This document shows, piece by piece, positions 44,901 through 56,900 of a stretch of DNA of 64,000 bases. Origin of the DNA: Ridgeia piscesae. Its lineage: Eukaryota > Annelida > Polychaeta > Sabellida > Siboglinidae. Under the pieces are notes generated by a model. The model was not told where the DNA came from. It saw nothing but the letters and a program-made list of their open reading frames with translations, and made no database searches. The DNA lies in NCBI GenBank assembly GCA_025642075.2, contig JAODUO010000476.1, positions 139,501-203,500 of the forward strand. Direction: 5' to 3'. How positions within the stretch are numbered: position 1 is the first letter of the stretch; every line of letters begins with the position of its first letter. A program made the translations under genes and the position numbers.

Positions 44901-47900
44901 TTTAACCCCCTCCTCCCAACTGAACATTAGTAACATCCGGCCTTACCTGAGTGACTGACTGACAATAAACAACTAGTTATTTGTTCACCAGGGAGCCCTC
45001 AAAATGCACCCACCCCGAGGTAATTCTCTACTCACACTGTCAAAAGTGTTACTCAACTGTGTGCTCTGTCAATGCGGGCCTGTTGTTGTGTTTTGCCATC
45101 ACATTAAATCAACGTGCCGTGCTGACTGCAAAAACGACAATTGTCTACAGAAGTAACACCGGATGGCGGAAGAAATACTCCTGTGTTCAACTTCAATTTC
45201 TTTCTCCACGCCGGCCAATTAGTCAGCACACAGTCGGAGTTTTTGCAGAGACCAAACAGCTTCCTGTACGAGCAGCTCATAAAAAGATATGAGCGTCTTC
45301 CTGACTCTCTGGCGTCTTCACAGTGTGAAGTGTCGAAGTCAGTTAAGAAGGACAAAATGGTTGATGGGTGGAATGTGGTGTTCCCCTCTGTGTATAAAGA
45401 AGGGGGAGTTGCCATGCTTAGGATGTCTCTGTTTGGTTGTCCCTGTACTTTCTAGGAGGTCAGAGGGTAGATAAATAGAAACCACTAGACATCTCTGAGG
45501 TGTAATGACCTCTCTCTTGAAAGTGTGGTCAGATTAAACATTTGTCTTTGATGGGTCAAGGGTAGACCATTTACCAATGGCAGATTAAAGAAACAAGGTA
45601 AACAGTTATCATCCGGTGGCTGCTGTGATAGTAAACAAGAATAAAGTCAAATGATGAGTCTGAATAAACTTGTATTGTACTGCTGGGTAGTGCTGGCATC
45701 AGTGTTATTATAATCAAACAGAAAAGCAGGAAATGCTCATAGAAGGCAGGACATCCTTTCTGTTCACCTTGTGTCTTTTTTGACAGTGTATTTGCCATTT
45801 TAATATAGTCTTTATTTGCAACAAATACACAAGTGAGGAAATGTGAACTCGGTACAGACCAAACAGATATGGCCATGTGCCTAGAGAGACAGCCCTTGCA
45901 GGTTGCAATAAAATGTAAGTATCACTTGTACAATTACTATTATTTGATTTAGAAGAATAAAATGGGAAAGGGGAACAAAACAGAAATGTTTTAGTTTCCG
46001 CCCTAAGGCAGTATTATCCACATGAAAAATTAAAACCAATGGTAAAACATAATTGTGAAATTTTTAAGGTTTTTCATATTATAGTATCGTTTGCTGCATA
46101 GCTGCCATTGGATGTGGTATTTTCAATTTATATATTAAAAACTGAAATGACATACCCTGTGGTATTCTTAAATGTTAGTATTCATCTAACTGATCCGAAC
46201 TGTCTGTCATCTGCCTGGTCCCATGAGTGGCCCTTTAAATGTCACCCTTAGTCATAATATTTACTAGTGGGGGTGACCTTAACAGGGAGGGGAGATGGGG
46301 TGATGAATGCCCTGAAGGAATCTGTCCTACATGGAACTAGCCAGGCTGGTACAGTGTAACCCAAGTGGCACATTCCCTGACATCAACAGCCAGGGCACAC
46401 ATGGCTGGGACAGTTATGGTGGTCCCCTGCAGAGATGGGGTGGGATATGGCCTGGGTTGGGGAGTAAAACATAATGAGGCATGATTAAGTATCAAACAAG
46501 AGGGGTAGATTAGTCAAGTGGGCAAACAAGGGGTGTGGATACTGGAAAGGATACAATGCTAGGGGTGGGGGTGGGGGGTGCGGGTAACTAGGTCACATGT
46601 GTTGTTGTCAGTTTACAGCTACAGTTCTGTTGACCTGTGGGAGTGATGAAGGGGTGACAAGGAAATGAGGACATATTTTATGATCCCGTTTGGGTAACTT
46701 AAGAGACTTTGTAAGTAAAAAAAATAAAAATAAAAGGGCATGGATGAAAGGCACAGTTCAGTGGTGGACAAAATCGGAAACATTTTCTACAACTGAAATA
46801 TAAATCTTCTTTTCATTGGTAATAAATACATCTCTTGACCATTGGTGAGTCAAACAATGATGGTCATGTGGACTTAGACTCCTGTTATTTACCAGTAATT
46901 TGACCAAGCCATATTCACACGAACATATTTTAGTTAATCTCTTAACCACTGCACTCTAGTCTAATATATTATGCGTCTTTCTTGTACCTGATAGTGATAA
47001 TATACACAAAATACACAGAGTTTGCTTACGATATCATGCCACGGTTTGCGTTGTTGCTATCTATTTTATTAGACATTTTAGTCTCCACAGTGAGTATTTT
47101 ATATATGAATGTATGTATGAATATGTATGTATACTATTTAATGTTTTGTCTTTGGCAATGGAGGCTGAATAAATTATTAATAATAATAATAAGGTTTTAA
47201 TAAGGCCTACAGCGGGTGTGGTTGATGCTGTTCAGTTTTCTGTTGGGTTTGTTTATTTAGTAACACCTGCCTTTTTTAGTTACGACATGATCTGAACGAA
47301 CCTATTCTAGGCCAGACAAGACGATTACATCGCTAGAATCATGAATGTCTCATCCGATGGTGATTTATCAAATATAGAAGCAACTAAAAGATGACTTAGA
47401 TGCAGGATGATGTCACAGCTGACAAAACAATTGTGAAAGTGGTGTGTCATCTTGTGAATGACAAGTCTATCTCGTAGTTCTTGTGGTTAGTCATCCTCAC
47501 TGGGGCATTCTGCTAGGGACAGTGTCAATCTCAAGCACGGGAATGAAACAATTAGGGTTGCATATGATACAAAACAATAGGTAGTTTTCAAGAAACTGCT
47601 TTCACGTGCTGTGTTTGCATCGCATCCTACAGAAAACTTTAAAGTGAGGTCTACTGACAACACCGTGTATTACACTATACTGGAATAATTAAAACCTTGA
47701 AGACCTAATAGGTAACCAGTGTTTCCCCTGAGTAAAATGATATGCGAGGTGGTAGGATGGGTTGAGCAAGCACCGAAGGCATCATGCAACACTATGTGGA
47801 TCCGGGGCATGGCCACCCAGGACTATTTTTTTAAACTACCTTCAACATCGTGCATTGAATCTGAAGGGTGTTTTAATCTATTCCCTGGGAAATAGAGACG

Positions 47901-50900
47901 ACATAAATGCATAACTACAAGGTAGCAGCAAGAAATAGCTACGCGGTGGCAGTATTAGCATATTTAGAGCAAGGTGGCCTAGAAAAACAGGCCCACCTCA
48001 CTCATCATATAGCAGGGGAAACACTGGTAACAATGTTAATACCCCTTGGGTTCTTCACACAGACATGTTAATTTTAGAACTGTCTCCTCAGATCAAATAT
48101 GTGCTGTCTGACTTTGTGTGATTTTGTGAGGTTGCAGTTGTACCAGATGGGTAGATTATATATGGTTTTATACATGTGGTTTTGACAACCTTCAACTCGA
48201 TAGTACTTTAAATTTTGAACTTTGTAATGTTTGCATGTATCTTGCAAGTATCATGTTGTTTCAAATGAAAACTGTTGTGAATTGTGGATGTTATCTATAA
48301 ATCATTACAGCCTAGGTTATTTTGACTTCATTCAGTCATATTGGAGACACATCCTCTCTTGAGACTTGTCACAGTGGCACAAGATCCATGACTTCTGGTG
48401 TCATTGTGACACACTTAGGACAGGCCTGATCATATCAATGTGGTGGCTGTGGTGGGGTGAGGGTTAATGTAGGAGAGTGTTTACCCCCCCCCCCCATGTT
48501 AACCAACCACCCCCTACACCCCTCTGGCCTGTGGTGCCCCTCCACTCATAGTATACAGTGTAGCATTCTGCCATAACCCAATATTTTCACATGGGTCTCC
48601 ACATTTTTTCTACAACTTCATGGTTGGTTGAACAGTTCTTTAAAACAATTGATCATACTTATCATGGTGAAACCCACCAAGATAATTATTTATTTTAATT
48701 TAAGTACCTGCATTTGTTTGCTTTTTGTTATCCATTTTTGTCAAACTTTGTAGCATTGACCTGGAATGGTGAAATCATATTTGCATTCTGGAGGTAGAAG
48801 TTTTCCACCCTAGGTTCAGACTCCCTAGTTCCCAGCCTGTGATTGGGATTTTCCCACTTCCTCCTGCCTGGTGATCCCAGTCCTACATCTCCCAGTTCCC
48901 ACTCCCAGTTAGGGACTGACTCTGAATGACACATCCGCAATCTGTTAATGTGATGTGAAAGTGATAGGTGCTTGTGAAAGTGACACCATTTCCTGGTAAA
49001 AGTGGTGTATCATTTCCTGTCAAAGATCCGATCACTGGGGAGGGGGAGTATAGCAGCTGATCAACAGTACTACACTGAATCACCTAAGTTGATATTTCTG
49101 TGTCTTAAATACTGAATCCACAAAATAACGTTACATGCAAAAGTCGCATTAAAAGTCAAACACTGAATACATTCTTAATCGTCCACAAGCACAAGCATTA
49201 GCATAAGCAAGCAGAGCACAACTCAAATGTCAGTTTAAAAAATGCAACAGTGTCTCAAGACTCACACTATGCTCAGAATGTACTGTTAATCCTAATCATC
49301 TATTAAACTTTGTTGTGATCAGTTTATCAATGATGATTTGTCTGCAAGACTGGCTCTGTTTCTTCAGAATGTTTGTTTTAATCATCAACTGTAACTACCA
49401 GGTAGTCTTTATTTATCAGTGTAAATCACTGTGTGATGTGCTTAATTGAATGTGACAGTAAAATATAATTGTCAAATAATATTACATTGTGTGGATAGGT
49501 GGAAGAAATAGTCTAAACTCCTGTTCTTTATCCTTGTTCCCTGTACAGGGGTGGGTGGGAGAAGGAGGGTCAGGGGTGTGGTAAGGATCAGGGGTGGGGT
49601 AAGGATCAGGGGTGGGGGTAAGGAGTGTCAGGGGTGGGAATAACGGTTGAGAATCAGGGGTGAGAGGGTCTGGGGTGAGTGGGTTTAATACCACTTATTT
49701 AGATTTATCTAACTCTCAACCAGCAGTCCTCCTCTGTCTTTCATCCTCATCCCTCATCCCACTGTCCTCCCATCTCACCCGAAGTCTTCCCCTTTCGCTG
49801 TGTTCTTCGTGTTCTGCCTCACCTCCCCCTTTTCTGGTTTGCCCTCACCCACCCTTGCCATGGGGCCTGTCCATCTCATCTGCCGTCTCACCAGTCTTCC
49901 TGTTACTGTTTCCTGAGCCATTTACTCAGGAGGGATGTGGTTGTTAAGTAGGTGTTATTTGAAGGATTGTGTCCCTGGTTCCCTTAAACTATCCTACACA
50001 TAAAGATAGTTCGCCAGCAGGAAGCATCCTGTGGTTATTTTATAAATCATTTAGATAGTGACCAGCTTGCCATGTCCAGGTCCTCTCTGTGTCTCCAGAT
50101 GAGAGGCATTGATCACTCAGATGAAACATAATGCAGAGGACACTCTTGGTGCAGACGCACACAGTAACAGTTGCTAAACACACTAATTTTAATTATATAT
50201 GAGAAACTGCAAACATACATGAAGCTTCTCCTAGAGCAGGGTCTGTACGGGGCCTTGACAGTTTTGAAAAGCCTTGAATTTGATTTTGAATTGAATTTGA
50301 CCAAATTCAAGGTCTTGAAATCCTTGAATTTTATAAAGTACCCCGGGCGTAGCCTTGAGGTCTTGAATTGTGGTCAATAAAATTTAGTTTGGCTCAATTG
50401 TTGTGACAAATTAACAGACATAGGCCAGGGGTAGTCAGGTGGAAGGAAAATAAATGAGTAAAATAGGTTGGTCGAGTGTGATGTGATTCATTTGGATTGA
50501 TGTTTTTAATGTTCATTTACTGCGATTAAAAGTACCTATGTCGTTAAAACAGTCTTGAATTTATTTTTCAAATAGCCTTGAATTTCAAATGTCCAGATAT
50601 GTACTGAGCCAGCTAGAGTGACCCCCGCTCCACCTAAATGAAGCTTCTAGAGTGACCGCCAGCTGCACCCACAATGATGTGTTTATGTGTGTTAATATTC
50701 CCGAGCTCATCAGTCAGGCCTCATCAATATCAGTATTGTGTGCCTTGGTACCTCTCTAATTACATCTTAGACCATGACAACCTACACCTGTAATTATCTT
50801 TAGGTGTCCCATACATTACTGGGCCTAGTTCTTACTTAGGTGTTTACCCCGAGTTGCTCTGTATTCACACTCCAGCTGATGAACATGTCAGCGCCAACTG

Positions 50901-53900
50901 TCAAACTGAACTCTCTGTTCAATTCACTTTTAAACTGATCTTTGTTCTACTCAGTAAGTGGCAGCCTCGATATTCTATTGGTCGATATTGCTTGCTTTCT
51001 GATGCCGTTTGTTCATAATAGGTGATGCCACATCACTGGTCAGTGACACTCTTTCTGTGGTCCAGTGAATTATTTATAGGTATGTCGCTTGGTAACCAGC
51101 AGGGCCATATACCCCTGTCTAGACAGATGGCTGAGGTCCACAGATGGTGGTCGGTTAGTCGTGCTTCACTGAGCCTAGAAGTTATTGTGTACTCAAACTA
51201 GTAAACCAGACAACAGCCTGACAGTCGCTATCATGGCATCAGGTATAAAACCCGCAATATGCTGTAATAGATATCATAATGAATTGTTGATAACGTTCGA
51301 GATAACACTCGCAGTGCAATGTAATTGAAACATTTTTGACAAAGCAACCATCCTGGAAGTTGTGGCTTTGATTCATAGAGTTACAGAGTTGTGCTTTGAT
51401 CTGTCATTTCAAAGACTTCTGAATTGTTTAACGTTTTTTCGTATTCATAATATCATTTGCTGCATGAATGCCACTGGATGTGGTGTTTTCTTTGTGATCA
51501 ATGTGTGTGTGTGTCTGTGCATGCGTGCATGTGTGTGTGTCTGTGTGTGTCTGTGCATGCGTGTGTGTGTGTGCATGCGTGCGTGCATGCGTGCGTGCAC
51601 GTGTGTTACTGAGTCTTGTTTATGACACTTTGTCTTGCTTGACACTGGACAGCCTGTCGTCTAGTTCTAAGATCTGTCAACTTGTTAAACGTTCTGAAGT
51701 GTCACCATAAAGTTAGTGCTGTCACCACTTCTGTAAATCTGTAGCCTCAACAAAGATTAGTTGACACTGTCTCCATTGGGTGGTGGTCTCATCAACATCA
51801 ACACTCTCTTATATTTGCTGTGGATGTGGTTGTAGCCACTGCTGTGGATGTGCCTTGTGATAAGCTTCATTGATGAGTGGTGCTGGTTTTAGCTGGAATC
51901 AGATGATTGTCAATTATTGATAGGGTTTGTCTTTGATGGCAATAGCAGGCTACTGTCTGGGGAGGAAGTGGGAGCTTCAAAGGAACAGTGTCAGTCTGAG
52001 GCTCGGGAATGAAACAAACAGGGCTGTAATAACACACAAAAGATGATAGTGTCACTTGATAATATTTCACAATACTTCTGTCATATGATTCAAAATAATA
52101 ATTAAATTTTATTTACCTCAGTATCCGCCACGTAGAAGCACTTAAAACAATAGGTAGTTTTTGAGAAACTGTTTATTTGCATCGCATTATACAGAAGGCA
52201 TTAAAGTCAGGGCTGCTGATGTTACAGTGTATCATGAAATATTGGAATAACCAAAACCTTGAAGACCTAAGGTACAATTTTAATATCCCTAGAATTCTTC
52301 AAACGGAAGTATTAATTTTAAAATTGTCTCCTCAGATGATTTATGTGCTGTCTGAATTTGTGATGTTGTGTCTTGTGATTGATAGTGGGTGGTCGCTGCT
52401 GTTGAGATGGTCTCATTGGTGATTGGTGGTGTCTTCAGTGATTGGTGGTCTAGGCAGTTAGTGGTTGGTTTGTCTGTGACAGAGGACCATGTCAGTGGTG
52501 GGTGGTCCCTTTGGTGGTTGGTGGTCCTGTTGGTAATTGGTGTTCCCATGTGTCTTACCTGCAGTCATTAGGCAAGGGGCATTGAAAAGAGTTGCATGTT
52601 GAACAAGAGTTGCTAAACCTGACACACCTACTTGACAATTGCACCTGTCTTTGTGTCAGGTGGAATTGACATGCAGGTCATGGATAGGTGTCAACCTGTG
52701 ATGACTGTCTATGTAATGACCAGGAAGACACGGCCAGTTGACAGGGAGGAGACAATATAGATGTGGCAGATAGTAAACAGACAGTGGCATCTCTCAGGCT
52801 CACCTGTGTATGAGGCTAATCACTGCCAGTCCCTGCACTCTGGTTACCAGACTTGACAGACCAAGTACAGAGACACTGAGTCCTATGTTTCCCCTCTCAC
52901 CCCCACCCCCACCCCGCCCAGTGTAGTCGAGGTATCTAGACCATATAACCAGGCCAATGTAACACCAAACAAGACACACGGTTGTCTTATGCAGACTGCC
53001 TCCTAACAAACACATAAAAAGGAAAAGGCAAGTTCTTATATAGCGTCCTGAGGACCATTCAAAGCACTTTACACTTTACTTCCCTGACAGACCTGTTCAC
53101 TCAGACACCATCTCGGCTTCTCTAGCATCCAGCCATATGCTACAATTAATGCGCCAAGGCTGCTCATACACATATCCACGACTGTCTATAGCCAGGTACT
53201 CATTTATATAGCTGAGTGAACTGGAGCAATATAGAGTGAAAATAATTGCCCAAGGTTTTAACAATGCAGCACAGGATTCGAACCCGGGTTCTCGTGGTCG
53301 AAAGTCCAAAGATCTCCCCCTGAGCCATTGTGCTCTACATCATATGAGATAGCAGTACCAGAAATTGATTCAAAAGATACTGGTTCAAATGTATTTGCTG
53401 TCCTTTTGAAGATTGAACTGTTTTGTTCATGCCACATTGCCTTAGTTCGTTTGACTGTGTTTATGATATCCATCCATACCTGGCTGTAGACAGTGAACCA
53501 GATTGGTGTACAGTGTAATTGCAACATTGCTGAATATGTCACACAGAAGCTCAAAGGAGAGAACATTGTTTTGTGGCCAGTACAAAATCAACAACTGGTA
53601 ATTATATAGGCAGTCACAGACTCATAATCCGTACATTCACACTGATTATGGCGATGGTGACAAGGTTACATAATTTACAGTTAGTTCTAAAATAAGTACA
53701 TGAATAAATAAGTACTAATTTAAAATGTATATTTAATGTGGCGATCAATTGGACACGACCACCAGGGGGGAAAGAATAACATACTTGAGTAGACCTGTGG
53801 ATGAGATACCATGCTACCTATGAAATTGGTTAATTTACCTTTTATTGGTGTCAACTGTAAAGTTACAGAATAACAACATTGAGATGTACAGTTGTAGGTT

Positions 53901-56900
53901 TAACATAAAAGTAAGTATTTATTTGAATTAGTCGATATGTTTGTATGCATGCACACAAGCAAGCACGTGCACACACACATGTAAATGTTTATTCTTTGAA
54001 TAATGTAGTGTAATTAAAGTACGTTACAATTGCAATCAACATGAAACCAATTAAGTCAAGTATTGGCAGCCACCGCATCATTATGTCATGATAAAATAGG
54101 CCTCATCAGGTACATACATTTTGTACACGCTCGGTTACATGCACATACACACATACCTATGCATACACACACCTATGTATAGGCAATTAGGCATGTCACT
54201 TTTTCAGACTACTTAACATACTAGTAAGGTATCTTGTAGCATTGTATGTATATCCCCTGCCTAAACTCAGTGTCTGGGAATGTTGAATGATGTACTTGAA
54301 AGCAGATACTGTTGAACATTCACTGTAAATAAAATAATAACTTATGTCAATAGATTTGTGTTGTGTTACATGTTACACTGCCCTCGTAACAAAACCTGTG
54401 TTTCAGCTGTTCCTGTAACAAGATTTGTGTTGTGGTTGCCTCTATCTGTAATTAAACTTGTTACAACCACCCTGTTTACGAGATTTACCACCACACATAC
54501 AATATTATTAGATTACATTTTACATAACAGTAGAATATTACAACTGCCTATGTAACAAGACGGGTTACAACTCCCTATGTAACACAACTTGTGTTATAAC
54601 TGCCCAGTAACAAGACATGTGTAACAACTACATTTGCCCTTGCTACAAGATATGTGTTGCAACAATCACTGTTACAATACTTGCGTCAAAACTGTCGCTG
54701 TAACAAAACTAGTCTTGTCCTACAGATGCATCTTATGATCTATAATAACACGACTTGTGTTACAACTGCTACTGTTACAAGATTTGTATGACAACTGGTG
54801 CTGTAACAAGTATAGTCTACGTCTACGTCTACTAATGCCCATGTAACATGACTTGTTCTACAAATGCCTCTGTAACATTCCTGTGTTACAACTGCCGCTG
54901 TAACAAGACTGTTGTGTTACAGGTGACCGGGTGCGAGTGTTGAACTGTCGCTGTAACAAGACTGTTGTGTTACAGGTGACCGGGTGCGAGTGTTGAACTG
55001 TCGCTGTAACAAGACTGTTGTGTTACAGGTAACCGGGTGCGAGTGTTTGACTGCCGCTGTAACAAGACTGTTGTGTTACAGGTGACCGGGTGCGAGTGTT
55101 GGACTGCCGCTGTAACAAGACTGTTGTGTTACAGGTGACCAGGTGCGAGTGTTGGACTACAACAAGACAGAGGAGTGGATGCAGGTGTGTACCCCTGGTA
55201 ATCCAATGGGTCCAGTTGGCTGGGTCCCGAGCAACTACGTGGCGCCGGTCAACAGCCTGGACAAGTTCTCATGGTATCACGGTCCCGTGTCACGTAACAC
55301 GGCCGAGTACCTCCTCAGTAGCGGCATCAACGGCAGCTTCCTCGTGAGGGAGAGCGAGAGCTGCCCGGGTCAAAGGTCAATCTCACTTCGTTACGATGGG
55401 CGTGTGTATCATTACCGCATCAATGAGGACTCTGAAAGTATGGTGAGTGTTGAGTGCCAACTAGGTCAGTCGGGTAACTGACACCCATTGGAAAGATCAT
55501 GAATTGTTTAGTGATCTGAAAATTTGATTGTGGCTGAGTGTAGATAATTAAGTCAGATCCGACCTGTCAGTCAATTGTTTCTCTAAATGTCAATCATTTG
55601 TTTCCCAGCTGTGACATATCATGTTTATCATTTATTTGTCAATTACTTTCATACTGATTTACATTTTAGAAGCTCGATGTACACATACTGGGGAATCCTA
55701 TTGTATATCTAATATTGTATATTTTTACCCTATTTATTTATAATTATTTTAATCACTTATTCAATTTATTTCATCACCTATTTATTTATTTTTATTACCC
55801 ACTTATTTATTATTTTACTTATACCCCATAATTGCTTTTTTTTAAAGTATTTTAGTGTTTTTTATTGTATTTTATTTTATGTATACATACGGACTATTTG
55901 TCTGAAATAAACATACTACTTATCAGTTCTAAGTTCTGACATACAAGTCAACTGTGTTCAGCCACTGACCATGTGACAGGTCAGTCAGTTGGTTGTTATA
56001 TCTTTTAGGTCAACAATTATTGAACCAATTCTTACATGTCATTGTAAGTGTAACATGTGTTTAAACAGATTTGTGATCACATTTGGAACTTCTGCTATTT
56101 GCCAAAATCGTGGATTACATAATTGTTATATGATATATCAGTTGTATGTGATATTGATTAACATTCTGTTTACATTCCAAATTACAGTACAGAAATCAAC
56201 AGGCAGAAATCAGTTAAAAGTTCAGCAAATGTTACAGAAGTTTGTTAACTAAGATTTTAATTATAATCTCAAGTAGAGGTGTTGCATTTCAGTAACGAGG
56301 CAATGGGCAAAATGGTTGAGGGGGCACTGAGTGAGTCTGCCAGTTGACTGTATACTAACTAATCTATTGTAGCTGCACACTAATTAGTACACTTTGAATA
56401 ATAAGTATAATTCGAATTAAATGCAATCAAATTGAAACCTAATCATGATGAATGTGAACAATCAAGACATCATTTGGCAACTCTAGGGATTTCATTTGGT
56501 CCATGTCACCACAACCAGTGCCTTGTGTGAACATGCAATCTTCCACAACACATGCACGCATGCACACATGCACGCATGCATGCAGGAAGCATGTTTACTG
56601 TGTGCAGACTGATCTATGAAATTTAAATATAAAATTTTTTGCTCAGCTATCACAGCTGAGCAAAAATTCTTACACTTAAAACAAGTATTTGCTCAACTGA
56701 GATGTTCAACTCAAAACTAATTCTCCCATGTTTCTTTCGTCCTTGTCGGCAGCAGTCTAGTTGCAACCTACTGTGTAATAATATCAATAATTATAACACT
56801 TCTATTGGGCCTATATCCTTGAAAATTCAAGCTCAGAGGTGGAACAAACAAAATCATTTGGCATCATCGTAAATGGGGACAGGCAAAAGTCATCATTGGA

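Larger units (their letters stand above)
46040..48130. repeat. Segmental duplication, copy 1
   Basis: Two parts match downstream sequence in the same order. 46040-46130 (TTTGCTGCATAGCTGCCATT, GGATGTGGT) matches 51410-51490. 47515-47716 plus 48027-48130 (GGGAATGAAACAA, AACAATAGGTAGTTTT, CCTTGAAGACCTAA, CTGTCTCCTCAGAT) matches 51981-52375. Sequence between the two parts differs. No coding content. Confidence 0.75.
29388..55134. other. abl intron 2 (25.7 kb)
   Basis: Long intron splitting SH3 between LAKG and the following strand, the same position as in human ABL1. It contains the SINE pair, LINE scraps, minisatellites, a segmental duplication and the candidate nested gene described separately. 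The donor is gtgagt; the acceptor is the last of five repeated sites. Confidence 0.85.

Noticed and set aside
50171..50380. 69-residue frame with repeated LKSLEF/LKSLNF
   Set aside because: It follows the repeated CCTTGAATTT sequence and is probably a repeat artefact.
55090..55347. 85-residue frame across the SH3/SH2 exon
   Set aside because: Shifted frame of abl exon 3 and the last repeat unit; it is what a decoy acceptor would yield, not a separate gene.
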